Below, piece by piece: positions 41,238 to 52,315 of a DNA stretch of 64,000 nt. This DNA comes from Epithemia pelagica (taxonomy: Eukaryota > Bacillariophyta > Bacillariophyceae > Surirellales > Surirellaceae): NCBI GenBank assembly GCA_946965045.2, contig OX337236.1:124001-188000 (forward strand), read 5' to 3'. The stretch's first letter is position 1. Each line of letters opens with the position of its first letter. The position numbers were made by a program, and so were the translations under genes. The notes under the pieces were generated by a model. It had not been told where the DNA came from, searched no databases, and saw only the letters and a list, made by a program, of their open reading frames with translations.

Positions 41238-43736
41238 TTATTTATCAAATTCAAGAGTCATGACATACTGACAGATTGACGAACGCGCTTTCCGCTTGTC
41301 TGATTCTGAGATGGTTGCCACATTCGAGGAAATGGACCCACCTGTTGTTGTAGCCACCTTTCGTCGCTTTCGGCTTGTGGCTGCCTCACCCGCCTCTGAA
41401 CTCCAGTGGAACTGTTGAATAGTCTTCCAACCATTGTCAAACCGCTCGGGTGGCACAATAAAAACCAGAGAAAAGGGATCATCTTCAGAAAGACCAAAGG
41501 ATTTCCTTTGGCGAATATACTCGGGCCCTGATACGGTGTGGGTCTTTTGTAAAGTTATCTGAAGCCCAAGGTCAGCCCCAACCATCCCATCGACGTTACA
41601 GTATCCGTCGGGAGGCAAATGCAATGACTTCGATGATTTCAGCATTGGGAGTGCGTCGCTTCGCTCCTCATACGCCATTCCCTTTCCATTCGCTTTTACG
41701 GTGTCTTCAAATGCTGCAGCATCGGGGGATTCGTTTATCTTGTAGAAAGGATGGTTTCCGGTCGTCGAAAACAAGACATTGTTCTCATCAAGTTTTTCGG
41801 ACACGTTCACCCCTTGTTCGGTACCAGCAACCCCAGAGCCAAGTAGCTTACGACAGCGGGTTTTGATACCGATCTTTCTCATTCCTGCTTCGCCAAGGGA
41901 CAAGAATATGAGCACAGTTCGCTCAAAAGCGAGACCGATATCAGAAGCATCACGTTGGTTCCTCCACATAATGTCCTTATGAATCTTCTGTAGAATAATC
42001 TTTCCTGCTGCCTTGGCCGCCCCTGGAGAGACAAAATCAAGCGTCGCATACAACCTGTTGGGATTGTATCCATTCTCATCTTCTCCGGCACGAAGTGTGA
42101 AGAAACGCGTTAATAGTTTTTCGGAGGTAGAATCAGAGAAAGACGTCCCTTGAGCCAAGGCATTGAGCAGCGCTGGAGCATGCGTTTCAGCCTTTTCGGG
42201 TGTGATCTCAGCTATGCGTTTTCTATTTTTGTCGTTGTCTGTCAGATAACGGGGCAGTCCGCCCAAAATGTAGTAGTTCTCTTCCATGAAGAACAGCGTC
42301 TTGTCGAAGATGTGCTTGTTGGTTTGAAACACTCTAAGCGGTTCGTTAAACACCATGTACGGGAAAGCCACTTTCAGTTCCTCCAGTTCCCAAGGGCCGA
42401 GCACTAGTTCGGTCATTTCGCTGGAGGCCTTGAAGGCGCTTCCGAGGTGTCGGTCGTCTGGAGAAACGGGAATGAAGCGATGGCCACGTGAACTTATAAG
42501 TCTTGACGGAGTTGGTTCCACGGTTGGAGGGAACCAGGGTGGGTCGATCACAACGTCGAGAACGGAACAGTCGAGCCACTCCGCTGGTAGATTGATGCCT
42601 TCTTTGAGACGATAAACCGTCCACGCAGCACCGGCGGCTCCGTCGCCTTCTGACATGAACAAGTGCAAACTACGATTTTGATTATTCTGACCCTTCTCAA
42701 AAAGGATTGGCCTTCGTCGCTCTGCGTCTTGGTTCATGAGTGTTTTTATGTAGATCAAGGAAGCCCAACTCTTGCCGATACCGGGTGATCCGCGTACGGT
42801 GATTGTGACCGTGGCGTCATGCAGCAACCGCCGAGATTTCTGGAATGCGCACTCGACAACATCCCTCTGTTCTTTTCGAGTAACCACGTGAGGAGAAGCT
42901 GTGTCATCATCGAGTAGACTTTGCGACATTTGAGTGACTTCCACGCCTTTCCCCGCGGCTTGAGGCTGCGTGTCAGCAAACGTGCGATACGCGGCTGTCC
43001 ACCGCTCGTCCTTCTGCCACACAGCATCCAGAATGGCAGGAACCTGCTCGTTCGGAGCATTCGATACCCGTACATCAAGTATCGGTTCTGGAAACTCCAT
43101 GTCATTGTCCTCCTGATCTGGATCCAAGGACGGAGATGGAATGGCTTGCAGCAGTGTTGTTGGAATCAGGGGTGGGTCGTCTTCGTCTTCATCAAGAGGC
43201 TCGTCATCATCAAAATACACGTGTTCCGAATCGGCTTCCACAATCTTGGCATTGGGAATGGTCTCCTTTGCGTCTTGGTTGTCATTATCATCATCATCAT
43301 GTTTGCCCTTTTTGCCCTTTTTACCCTTTTTCTTTTTGCCACGAATTTGTTGTACCGCATAGAGTTTATTCTTGTGGTTGTTTTGTACAAGCTGCTGGGT
43401 TGGTTCGTCATGGAACACGGGTGCTACTTGTCCCCAAACCGTCGTGTTTAAAGCAGAAGAAGCAGATGTCATGAGCAAGGAGTGATGAGGCCACGAACAA
43501 TACGAACGGGTCGTTATTCGTCCATGGTGGTTGGATGGTCTCTGTGACACTGCAAAGAATGATACTGGTGCGGCCAAGGGCGTTGTGGATGTTGATGTTG
43601 TTGTGCGAATCACGTTTTTTTGTGGTTGCCATACAACTGTGTGGATTGCGGGTGGGGTTCGGATTCGATGACTTAAGAGCCGACGGCTACGAATGAATGG
43701 CAGCAAGGATGATGACGAGGATGATACGGATTTCAT
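41238..43736 (-). CDS. Chimeric gene: RRF presequence fused to Crinkler/RHS-type P-loop ATPase
   Basis: 832 residues from ATG 43736. Residues 1 to about 186 are the RRF presequence, Lys-rich and acidic segments, apparently unchanged. From about 188 the protein is different. A Walker A GSPGIGKS lies at 316-323, followed by a Walker B-like hydrophobic strand (LDVVIDPPW) and MEENYYILGGLPRYL, which matches the G-G-x-P-R-Y mark of Crinkler and retrotransposon-hot-spot (RHS) ATPases. The C-terminal region (YCNVDGMVGADLGLQITLQKTHTVSG) resembles the degenerate nuclease-like end of RHS proteins. The fusion would direct the product to mitochondria (inference). No stop or shift in 2.5 kb. Confidence 0.8.
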   Translation of the reverse strand: MKSVSSSSSSLLPFIRSRRLLSHRIRTPPAIHTVVWQPQKNVIRTTTSTSTTPLAAPVSFFAVSQRPSNHHGRITTRSYCSWPHHSLLMTSASSALNTTVWGQVAPVFHDEPTQQLVQNNHKNKLYAVQQIRGKKKKGKKGKKGKHDDDDNDNQDAKETIPNAKIVEADSEHVYFDDDEPLDEDEDDPPLIPTTLLQAIPSPSLDPDQEDNDMEFPEPILDVRVSNAPNEQVPAILDAVWQKDERWTAAYRTFADTQPQAAGKGVEVTQMSQSLLDDDTASPHVVTRKEQRDVVECAFQKSRRLLHDATVTITVRGSPGIGKSWASLIYIKTLMNQDAERRRPILFEKGQNNQNRSLHLFMSEGDGAAGAAWTVYRLKEGINLPAEWLDCSVLDVVIDPPWFPPTVEPTPSRLISSRGHRFIPVSPDDRHLGSAFKASSEMTELVLGPWELEELKVAFPYMVFNEPLRVFQTNKHIFDKTLFFMEENYYILGGLPRYLTDNDKNRKRIAEITPEKAETHAPALLNALAQGTSFSDSTSEKLLTRFFTLRAGEDENGYNPNRLYATLDFVSPGAAKAAGKIILQKIHKDIMWRNQRDASDIGLAFERTVLIFLSLGEAGMRKIGIKTRCRKLLGSGVAGTEQGVNVSEKLDENNVLFSTTGNHPFYKINESPDAAAFEDTVKANGKGMAYEERSDALPMLKSSKSLHLPPDGYCNVDGMVGADLGLQITLQKTHTVSGPEYIRQRKSFGLSEDDPFSLVFIVPPERFDNGWKTIQQFHWSSEAGEAATSRKRRKVATTTGGSISSNVATISESDKRKARSSICQYVMTLEFDK

Positions 43737-43821
43737 TGTGGATTGCAACAAACAATCGAACGACAAGGGACCACGACGCAGATGACAACAACAAGGGTCA
43801 ATGATGAAAAGATACCCACAC
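43177..43821 (-). repeat. 645-bp duplicated RRF 5' segment, copy 2
   Basis: Same sequence and orientation as 31098-31742. Here it is followed upstream (43822 on) by sequence leading to the PLAC8 gene, probably the original RRF promoter, and downstream in frame by the ATPase coding region. Confidence 0.93.
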
Positions 43822-44072
43822 AGAAAACAAAGGTCCGGGTTACACTGACATCAAACGGTATGGGAGTGGTCGCGCATCAGCCGCTGGTAGGTCACTCCTA
43901 ACGAATGACCGTTCGTTGCTCACTTTTTGACGAAGAAGACTCCAAAACCCCAAAATGACCTCTCTCTTTTGTATGCGGATGAGCAAAATGTTCGAGTGAA
44001 TATAATCCTCCTCCTGCTCCCATCGTAAAAGTACACAACCAATCACTCTACGACGATTCACCCAAAAACACT
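43822..44072. promoter_or_regulatory. Divergent promoter region, chimeric gene / PLAC8
   Basis: The two ATGs (43736 minus, 44073 plus) are 337 bp apart. No clear core-promoter motif is claimed. It is probably the ancestral RRF-PLAC8 shared promoter. Confidence 0.4.
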
Positions 44073-45461
44073 ATGGCAACGACGACGACGACGACAATGA
44101 CCACCATGGCAGCCGAGACCTCCGATCCATCCGTCGTGTCGTCATCGGATGTCGAATCACCCGTGGTAGGTCGTCTTGAGTGGCCGATCCAGATGTGTTC
44201 TTGTTGTTGTTTTTCTTTTCTTCTTCTTCTTCGTTGCTTCCTACTGATGAGACTCACAGTTTACTTGCTCAGAGATTTCGAGCAACGGGGTCTACTCCGA
44301 ACAAGGGATGCAATGCAAAGACACACACAACACGCAACAACTTTGTGGTGTGTTTGTTGTGTTTGCTCTTTTGTGTTGTGTCTCTTGAGAAAGAGTGTGT
44401 CCCATCATATCGTTGCCATGAAACCAACCATGTGCTAATCTTCTCTCTGACAGGACAACTACGAGAGTGAGGAAGAAGAGTAGAGGAGCGACGAGAGAAT
44501 TTAGTGCTCCTCGTGTGCTTGTGTATACTGGGCCAAGTGTTTGTCTTGTCAAAGAACAAAACAAAAAAATGGATTCCTTTACTGTCCACTCACGTATCTT
44601 TTGGCTTTACTTGATTTCAGGCGTTGGCATCTCAAGAACGCGAATCGTTACTCGTCTCATCTCCTTCGTCTCCGTCGTCGTCGTCTCGTGTTGGTGCCGG
44701 AGGTCCTCGCATGCAGGTTCCAGTGGGTGCCTGGAGGGATGACTTGTTTGATATTTTTCAACATGGCTACTGTCATGCCTCGGCCGTCTGGTCCTGTTGT
44801 TGTGTCCCCATTGCCGTGGCGCAAGTGGCCACACGGTTGCACTTGACCTGGTTGGGGACCAGTGGAACCGTCTCGGAATCCACCGTCACCTTTCGCAAAC
44901 TCTGGTACCTCATGTGGACCTATTGTGCCATTCGAGCTACCATGCTCTACCTCATTTATCTTGGTACGTGCGTAGTTCCGTATTCGATCGTAGAAACACA
45001 GAGTTTGGATTGTGTGGGAGCTGGTGTTGTATTCTGTCGTATTTACATAGCTTCCTGTGGTTTGTATGTTTCGGACACTGAACTCTCACAATCCGATTCA
45101 TACATTTCTCATACATTTCTTATCAAATATATGTACAGTCGATCCCAATGTGGACAGTGTGGAATGGGTAGAACCCTCTCAGGCCTATCACATTGTCTGT
45201 ACGATTGACGACTTGTTTTCCTATGCCTACCTCTTGTTTAGCATGGTCATTTTGTACAATACACGCCGCTACGTACGATCCAAATATGCCATTCCCGAAG
45301 GCGATCATTGTCCTTCGGGTTGTGAAGATTTTTGTTGTTCTCTCTGGTGTCCCTGTTTGTCGGCCGCTCAACTGCTTCGGCATACGGCCGATTATCAAGT
45401 CTATGGAGCTCGATGTTGTTCCGATACTGGATTGGCCCCCACCGCGCCCTCCATTGTATGA
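44073..45461 (+). CDS. PLAC8-family cysteine-rich protein
   Basis: Three exons: 44073-44165, 44621-44963 and 45139-45461. Donors GTAGGT and GTACGT and acceptors TTTCAG and TACAG keep the frame. Product 252 residues. The N-terminal 45 residues are Thr/Ser-rich. The PLAC8 pattern follows: WRDDLFDIFQHGYCHASAVWSCCC (first Cys cluster), hydrophobic segments including CAIRATMLYLIYL and LFSYAYLLFSMVILY, and a second cluster CEDFCCSLWCPCLSAAQLLR near the C-terminus. PLAC8 proteins are mostly membrane-associated; plant members affect metal transport or cell number. The role here is unknown. Exon limits are by eye. Confidence 0.78.
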
Positions 45462-46048
45462 ATGGGGTGATACCTATACTTTATTTTTGGCTGGATCGCA
45501 TATTATACCGTGGGATCCTCTCAGTGGTTATGATCCGCATGGTCAGTGTTGTTGGGAACCAACCAAAAAAGAAAAACAAGGTATCGTCATGCCACACCAA
45601 ACATGTCAAGATATTATTATATATAGTATCATCCATCACCATGACAGCCAAAAGTGCAGAACGGAGTCCATGCTGCGACACGTGGTCCATGATGATGGAT
45701 CTTATTGAGACTCTATTCTAAACTCGAACGGGGTTTCACCTTCCAATCCAATGGTTCCATAATAACCAAAAGAGTCCAGTGCCTACTAGATTCACAGCTG
45801 CGAAAAAGTGCTAGTGAAACAAAAAAATTAGCTTTCTCATACTACAACAGAGTGTATATTCCTCTCGTCTTGCCGTGGAAAGGCCAACTCTATAGAACAG
45901 GTACGCGTCCTTTATGCCCTTTCGGTTTCCTTCACGCACAGGATACTGCCAACCATGGAATGATTTGGATCGCTTTGTGAGAGCGATTCCATCCATGCTC
46001 CCTTATTCCAATTCGCAACCGGACGACACACCTACACACAAAAGCCTT
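45462..46048. other. Intergenic, convergent 3' ends
   Basis: Lies between the PLAC8 and aminoacylase ends. No gene seen; short frames here lack coding character. Confidence 0.5.
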
Positions 46049-48071
46049 TCATGGAGGAGGAGACTGGTGATTGTCTTCCATTTCCTTCCCGGCCGAGGCC
46101 AATCGATGAATGAGTCCGACATAAATGGGAATTCCTTGCAAAAAGACCGATTTGGGAATGTATTCATCATTTTCATGCAACATAATTTCGGTTCGTGCCA
46201 TGGGCGAAAATCCCAAGGCCCGAATGCCCAAGGCGCGCAAAAATCGCGAATCCGTGGCGGCGGGAAAGACACTGGGTTCCAGGGACAATCCCATGTCTGT
46301 CATTTGATCGTAAAAGAGACCATACCATGGATTGGTGTGTCGATCGGTAGATGTAATGGAATGTTGTTGCAAATCGTTGGATCCTTTCACGGAGTTCCAT
46401 TGCACCGTCAACTCTTCATCCGTCCTTGCTTGGTCCTGATTGCTACTGCATTCGCGACACCACAAGTCCAACATGGCACTAATTTCGGGAGGTGGCACAT
46501 GAGGAGAAATGCGAATGTCCAACGTCATGCTGGCCGAGCATGGAACACAATTGAGAGCATAGGAATCGCCGACTTTGACACCCTGTGTGTGTCGACGACA
46601 ACAGAGTCGCACCGCAAAGAGAAGGAGAGAGAAAAACAAACAAACAATGTCACAACAAGGATATGCACGAGACACACATACAGAGCGCATATTAAATGGT
46701 CAGGTATTCGATCCCATGGCATTCTCCCGAAAAACAAGGTTCCCCAACAAAAGGACAAGAGCAACCTACCGCTTCGAGTCGGGTGATATTGAGCGACGTG
46801 ACATCTCCCAATTCCTTCTTCTTTTTTTGACGTGCATTTTTGGCCGCCACGGCATGGGCACAATTTTCATGCGCGGTCAAGCCCAATTGAGAGCGTTGTC
46901 CTTGTCGAAAGGCCAAGGCCTTGTTGGCCAGTTCCAGTAGTTGTTCGACGGCCGTGTGATCAATAAAGCGGGATCCATGACCCGTCGGACCCGTGGCGGT
47001 AATATTGACCCACCACGGACATCGTTCCCCATAAAAGACGGAATACGTCTCGGTCGGACTGGCCAAGCCTTCGTCCAAGGCCAAGGCAATGCCCGGCAAA
47101 CTCTTGTACGTGGAGGATTCCAAAAAGGCTGCCATGCCGGCGCCGCCCACTTCTGTTTAGAATAGTATAGAGAGTATGTGTTGGGATATATAGATTCCAA
47201 TACAGAGAGGAGAGGAGTTCGTGTGAGTTTCACCACGTCCACGTGCCCTATAGTACATTCATGTCACCACACAACACACTCGCTGCCATCCTTCACTCTC
47301 TCGTTCTCGTTGTGTTTGTTGCACGTTCCCACACACGTCGCTCTATACCATACACGTACCTTCATCGGGCACAAAGGTGAGATAAATGGATCGTTCCGGT
47401 TGCCAGTCGGGCCACGTGGTATGCAATTTCTGAATGGCCTCGATATATTGAATGCAGACACTCTTCATATCTTGGGTGCCCCGTCCATAAATTCGGTCCT
47501 CTTGTTGAAGACCGGCAAAGGGTGGAGCGACAGTCCAATCCTTGGCGTCGGCGGGTACCACATCGTAATGAGAATTCAACAACAACACGGGTAAGTCCGG
47601 ATGACGACCCTTCCAAACAGCCACCACGACGGGCGAATGATGCGGGGCTTCGGGCAAGAACCATACGTTGTCGGATGAGATGCAGGGGATGGCCCGTAAT
47701 TGGTCGACCAACCAGGTCGCACACGCGCGATAGGCACCCGTTGTGGGAGCGACAGAAGAAACGGTTTCAAATTGAATCAATTCCACCAATTTCTCGACCG
47801 CCCGTGTCGCTTCCGTCTCGGTCAAGGTCACCATGGGTGCTGCTGGTTTGAGCTTTTTGGCCACTGGTTCGTTCGGATCCTTGTTCAGTATTTCGGACGA
47901 TTCCAACGTTGGCTTTGGATTGTCCTTGGGTTTCTGTTGTTGTTGTTGTTGTTGTTCGCCACCAGCAGCATGGTCGGTCGTTGGAATGGTGGTAGCGGGT
48001 GGAATTCCCATGGTCCAACACACAAAAGAAGAAACGCGAGTCACAGAATTGGCGAAAGATGAGAGAGGCAT
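46049..48071 (-). CDS. ACY1: Aminoacylase-1 (M20 metallopeptidase)
   Basis: Exons (minus) 48071-47360, 47152-46770 and 46582-46049, GT-AG introns of 207 and 187 bp, 542 residues. The enzyme hydrolyses N-acetyl amino acids in the cytosol. Metal ligands and catalytic marks: LLNSHYDVVPA, YGRGTQDMKSV, and FVPDE/E, whose second Glu codon is split by intron 1. GPTGHGSRF lies in the dimerisation (lid) domain, and LGFSPMARTEIMLHENDE near the C-terminus carries the last ligand region. It is longer than the usual 400 residues because of an about 80-residue low-complexity N-terminus with a Gln run and a Lys-rich insert. ATG 48011 is an alternative start. Confidence 0.9.
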
Positions 48072-48079
48072 GACATCAT

Positions 48080-48198
48080 CAACGTCTGGCCATAGTCAGA
48101 ACCTCAAAAGCGACTAACAAGCGATCCTCTCCCAAGGCTCAACGTCTGTCCATAGTCAGAACATCACAGCGACTAACAAGCGATCCTCTCCCCAGGTT
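48080..48198 (+). repeat. 60-bp tandem repeat in the ACY1/IMPDH divergent promoter
   Basis: Two imperfect copies (48080-48139 and 48140-48198) of CAACGTCTGNCCATAGTCAG...GCGATCCTCTCCC, starting 9 bp from the aminoacylase ATG and about 170 bp from the IMPDH ATG. Possible transcription-factor array (inference). Confidence 0.75.
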
Positions 48199-48371
48199 GG
48201 GTTGACAGCCATCCAGATGACTTTTTGTGTCTCTCTCTCATTCTTTTCCACTGGGTTCGACGATTGGATGGGCCAAACCAGCACCATCTTTCTTGACTCA
48301 ACGCAGACAGTGGCATCGACAACAACAACAACAACAACAACAACAAGAGCAACAAGAAGTAGAAGAAGAAC

Positions 48372-50042
48372 ATGAATGGCACGAACGAACTCATGAATGG
48401 AACGACACCTCCGACGACCACAACGACGACCAATGGGGTCAAGACGGCCGCCGTCGTGACTCCCACTGCCCCCGCCACTGGTACAATGCCTATTATGGAA
48501 GAGTTGGACGAGGAAACCTTGAATTCGGGTGCGGAAGGTTACACACCGTCGCAAATCTTTGTCCAAAATCCGGCCTGTGTCGCGTACACATACGACGATT
48601 TGATCATGATGCCCGGTCACATTCGCTTTAGCTTGGACGAGATTGACATTTCGTCCAAAATTACCCGCAATATTTCGTTGCAAGCGCCCTTTGTGTCGAG
48701 TCCCATGGACACGGTGACGGAACATCAAATGGCCATTACCATGGCCTTGCAGGGTGGCATGGGCATTATTCATTCCAACATGTCGGCTCAAGATCAAGCG
48801 GCCGAAGTCCGCATGGTCAAGAAATACAAGAATGGTTTCATTACCGACCCTGTCTGTTTGTCGCCCCAACATACGGCACAACATGTCTTTGAAACCAAAT
48901 CCAAACTGGGATTTTCCTCCTTTCCCATTACGCAAGATGGAAAAATGGGTGGCCGTTTGTTGGGCATTATTTCCAATCGCGATACCAGTTTTATTGAAGA
49001 TCCCAGCGTCTCGGTCGAATCCTTCATGACACCCCGCGAATCGCTCGTGGTGGCCCAGGAGGGCATTTCCTTGGCCGAGGCCAATGAAATGCTCAAGGTT
49101 TCCAAAAAGGGCAAATTGCCCGTGGTGAATGAACACGACGAATTGGTGGCCCTCATTGCCCGGACCGATTTGCAAAAGAATCGAGACAATCCCTTGGCCT
49201 CCAAAAATCCCGTCAACAAACAATTGTTGTGTGGCGCCGCCATTGGAACGCGACCGGCCGATCGCGAACGAGCTCGTCTCTTGATTGCGGCTGGTGTCGA
49301 TGTCATTGTCGTGGATTCCAGTCAAGGCGATTCCATTTATCAACTCGACATTATCCGGTACCTCAAACAAAACTTTCCCGACATTGATGTGATTGGTGGC
49401 AATGTTGTGACGCCCTCCCAAGCCTTGAATTTGATCCGGGCCGGAGCCGATGGCTTGCGTGTGGGCATGGGCATTGGATCCATTTGTACCACGCAAGAAA
49501 TTTGTGCCGTGGGTCGAGCCCAAGCCAGTGCCGTCTATCATGTCAGTAAATTTGCTCGTCAATTTGGCGTCCCCACCATTGCCGATGGGGGAATCAAGAG
49601 TACCGGACACATTACCAAGGCCTTGGCGCTCGGTGCCGGCTGTGTCATGATGGGATCCATGTTGGCTGGAACCGATGAAGCACCGGGCGAATACTTTTAT
49701 CAAGACGGTGTCCGATTGAAACGATATCGGGGCATGGGATCGCTGGAAGCCATGCAAAAGGGCAGTGAAACCCGTTATGTCTGGGATGACTTGTCGGCTC
49801 CGTCCGTCAAGGTGGCGCAAGGCGTGAGTGGTGCCGTCCAAGACAAGGGAACCTTGCGCCGGTACATTCCCTACTTGATGCAAGGTGTCCGTCATGGATT
49901 GCAAGATGCCGGATGTCCCAGTGTTCAAACCGCCCAAGAACGATTGTATGCCAATACCTTGCGGTTCGAAATTCGATCCCCCGCCGCCCAACGGGAAGGC
50001 AATGTCCATGGACTCCACAGTTACTCCAAACGATTGTATTAG
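48372..50042 (+). CDS. IMPDH: Inosine-5'-monophosphate dehydrogenase
   Basis: 556 residues, single exon, ATG 48372. Oxidises IMP to XMP, the committed step of GTP synthesis. The catalytic Cys is in GSICTTQE (Cys372). The NAD/IMP barrel shows [36 protein letters not shown] and [18 protein letters not shown], with the RGMGSLEAM flap. Two CBS (Bateman) domains occupy roughly residues 160-280. The first 40 residues are a Thr-rich, Asn/Gly low-complexity extension preceded by a CAA-repeat 5' UTR (48316-48350). No odd residues noticed. Ends YSKRLY, not a typical peroxisomal signal. Divergent from aminoacylase-1. Confidence 0.97.
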   Translation: MNGTNELMNGTTPPTTTTTTNGVKTAAVVTPTAPATGTMPIMEELDEETLNSGAEGYTPSQIFVQNPACVAYTYDDLIMMPGHIRFSLDEIDISSKITRNISLQAPFVSSPMDTVTEHQMAITMALQGGMGIIHSNMSAQDQAAEVRMVKKYKNGFITDPVCLSPQHTAQHVFETKSKLGFSSFPITQDGKMGGRLLGIISNRDTSFIEDPSVSVESFMTPRESLVVAQEGISLAEANEMLKVSKKGKLPVVNEHDELVALIARTDLQKNRDNPLASKNPVNKQLLCGAAIGTRPADRERARLLIAAGVDVIVVDSSQGDSIYQLDIIRYLKQNFPDIDVIGGNVVTPSQALNLIRAGADGLRVGMGIGSICTTQEICAVGRAQASAVYHVSKFARQFGVPTIADGGIKSTGHITKALALGAGCVMMGSMLAGTDEAPGEYFYQDGVRLKRYRGMGSLEAMQKGSETRYVWDDLSAPSVKVAQGVSGAVQDKGTLRRYIPYLMQGVRHGLQDAGCPSVQTAQERLYANTLRFEIRSPAAQREGNVHGLHSYSKRLY

Positions 50043-50572
50043 GCAGAATTAGAAAAGAACACAACACGACACTTTGCGCCAACCATGTGATTCTTTTATC
50101 CGATATACAACATTCAAAAGGGAAACAACGGTCCGCCGCGGGGACCAATCAGGAAGAGAATGGGCCGAATCGATTCTCTCTCGTTTTTTAGTAGTTCTAT
50201 ATACATTCTAATAATGATGGAATATTCCTTTCTGGAACGAGTATAATATAATAGCCTATTTTAGACAGACTTGAAAACATATTCGAACCGGATTGTCAAG
50301 GTTGGCTGGATAGGACCGCTGCACACTATTGTATGCCAAAGCAGAGAGATTGAACACCTTTTGGCACGGATTTTATACGCGGCCCGGTGGTCGCGCTTAT
50401 TCAACACGTGGCTGACCGTGACGAGGTGTGCTCGTAAAGGTATTGGGTGTGTTGACCATGGCAACTCAAACCGCACACTAGAACCGCGCTGAAACACTTA
50501 TTATTCATCGATTGCCTCCGAGTCGACAGTTCTTGTTTGGAAACGAGTGTGTATCATCGAACGTTATTGGCA
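50043..50572. other. Intergenic region between IMPDH and PPR gene
   Basis: No gene seen. The upstream frame from 50537 lacks an ATG. Confidence 0.5.
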
Positions 50573-52315
50573 ATGATTATCGGAACAATAAGAACAAGGT
50601 GGAGTTTGTTGGCTCGAATGCCTCCGCGCCTGTTGGGGATTGCATTCTTTGTTATGGTCCTCGTTTGGATGATTGGATCACCACCACAACAACAACCACA
50701 GTGTGAAGATGGTGTCTCGTTGATGGTTCATGGCCTTGTCATGCCCCTGCTTCGCATCCCTCCGAGAAGCTCGTTGGTCTTGTTCAGCAACAACAACAAC
50801 AATCCCTTGGATACATCCTGGACTGTACCGGAGGACGATCCCAACGATCCTCGTGTCATGCGACGAATGAGACGAGAGCAGCAACAACAGCAAAATAACA
50901 ACAAGAACCAAAAGAAGAAGAAGGATCCAGCCTCGGCGGCGTCGTCGTATCGGCAAGCACGATCTCAAGTCTCGAAACAACAACAAGCGTCGGCCGCCTT
51001 TGATTTACCACAACAACCGGTCGTCAAAACCATTGGAGGTGGAACGGCCATGATTTTTGCCATGGCACAACGCATGTGGGAACAAGAACGAGCCGATGAT
51101 AGTAGTACTACCACTCCAAATACTAATAACAACAACAACAATACACCGAAGAACAATCCACAAGCCTCCACGACACCCATAACCACCACCACAACATCGT
51201 CCTCGTCCTCGTGGACTGTTCCTCGATGGCGACCCACGGCCACACAAACGGTGGGAATTTCCAATTTCAATCCCGAATTTCGAACCCAATCGCCACCCAT
51301 GAACAGTCAAGGCTATGCCAGTACCATTTGGCGCAATGTCCGCAAACGCAACAAACCCAGTTTGTGGCGTCATGCCTTGAGACTCTACGATCGCATGGAG
51401 GAAGCCACCACCACACTGGACACGAATGGGAGTAGTAGTAGCAACAACAAGAACAAGAAAACGACAACGACGACGGTTCCACGCACCAATGAACATTATC
51501 ATGGAGCCTTGTTGGCGGCCGCCAAATTGGGATTGTGGGAAAAGGCCATGGAAATTTTTGATGAAGTACAAGAACGACAAGCCCAACAAGAGCAATCCTC
51601 AATGACCTTGTCATCGTCGTCGTCCTTACGCAAGCCCTACAGCAATAGCAACCGTGGAGGACTGCAAACGTCCAACAACAACATGATCAACAATAACAAC
51701 AATGGTCTGGCCAACAACAACAACAAGCTAAACAAACCATCGCCGCGAGTGCATGTGACAGATTACATGGTCGTTTCGGTTCTCTATGCTTGTGTTCGAG
51801 CCAGTCGGAACCACCAGTCCTCCTCGGAGGAAGAGGACGACGACGAACCCTTGTCCATTGACGAACGTCGTCAACCCTTGGATGCCGCCCGTGCCATGTT
51901 GGAACAAGTGTCGTCTCAATACGATTTGATTCTTTGTCAACGGCATGTCAATCCATTGGCGGCGGCCTATTTGCAATTGCGGTTACGATCCGACGCCCAA
52001 GACTTGTTGCAGGGGTGGTTAAAGGATCGTCAAATTGGTCCCGAACCGGAAGATGGCGTGGCACCCTTTAACATTAACGATATTGGGACCAAGGACAAGG
52101 CCTCGTATACGCTCTTGGTAACGGGGGCCGTCCAAGACGATGATTGGACGGGAGCGGTCCAAGCCCTGTCCAACATGACCCGGGCCGGACTCTATCCCAC
52201 CCAACGACATTTGAATGCCTGGAATGAAGTCTCGGAACGCAAAACCAAACATCGGACCACCCGGAGTTGGAAAAAGAAACGAGATGAATTGTGGATTGAA
52301 CGAGGATTGCGATAA
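50573..52315 (+). CDS. PPR-like organellar protein
   Basis: 580 residues from ATG 50573. The start is chosen because the frame opens earlier only at a TTG. The N-terminus has Arg residues followed by a hydrophobic helix (LLGIAFFVMVLVWMIG), compatible with a signal or organelle targeting sequence. The body is interspersed with Asn, Gln, Thr and Ser runs. Helical-pair motifs of PPR type are seen near residues 310-345 (EHYHGALLAAAKLGLWEKAMEIFDEV), 405-450 (DYMVVSVLYACVRAS...ARAMLEQV) and 520-560 (SYTLLVTGAVQDDDWTGAVQALSNMTRAGLYPT). PPR proteins bind organelle RNA. The repeats are few and divergent, so the assignment is moderate. Confidence 0.65.
   Translation: MIIGTIRTRWSLLARMPPRLLGIAFFVMVLVWMIGSPPQQQPQCEDGVSLMVHGLVMPLLRIPPRSSLVLFSNNNNNPLDTSWTVPEDDPNDPRVMRRMRREQQQQQNNNKNQKKKKDPASAASSYRQARSQVSKQQQASAAFDLPQQPVVKTIGGGTAMIFAMAQRMWEQERADDSSTTTPNTNNNNNNTPKNNPQASTTPITTTTTSSSSSWTVPRWRPTATQTVGISNFNPEFRTQSPPMNSQGYASTIWRNVRKRNKPSLWRHALRLYDRMEEATTTLDTNGSSSSNNKNKKTTTTTVPRTNEHYHGALLAAAKLGLWEKAMEIFDEVQERQAQQEQSSMTLSSSSSLRKPYSNSNRGGLQTSNNNMINNNNNGLANNNNKLNKPSPRVHVTDYMVVSVLYACVRASRNHQSSSEEEDDDEPLSIDERRQPLDAARAMLEQVSSQYDLILCQRHVNPLAAAYLQLRLRSDAQDLLQGWLKDRQIGPEPEDGVAPFNINDIGTKDKASYTLLVTGAVQDDDWTGAVQALSNMTRAGLYPTQRHLNAWNEVSERKTKHRTTRSWKKKRDELWIERGLR

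Noticed and set aside
43150-43180. A second hAT-like end (CAGGGGTGGG) at the right edge of the 11.4-kb block
   Set aside because: Only the first few bases resemble the 14-bp end, and it is coding sequence of the chimeric gene.
48156-50018. 620-codon open frame on the minus strand across the IMPDH gene
   Set aside because: Exactly antisense to a clear IMPDH; no domain, composition follows codon bias of the sense gene.
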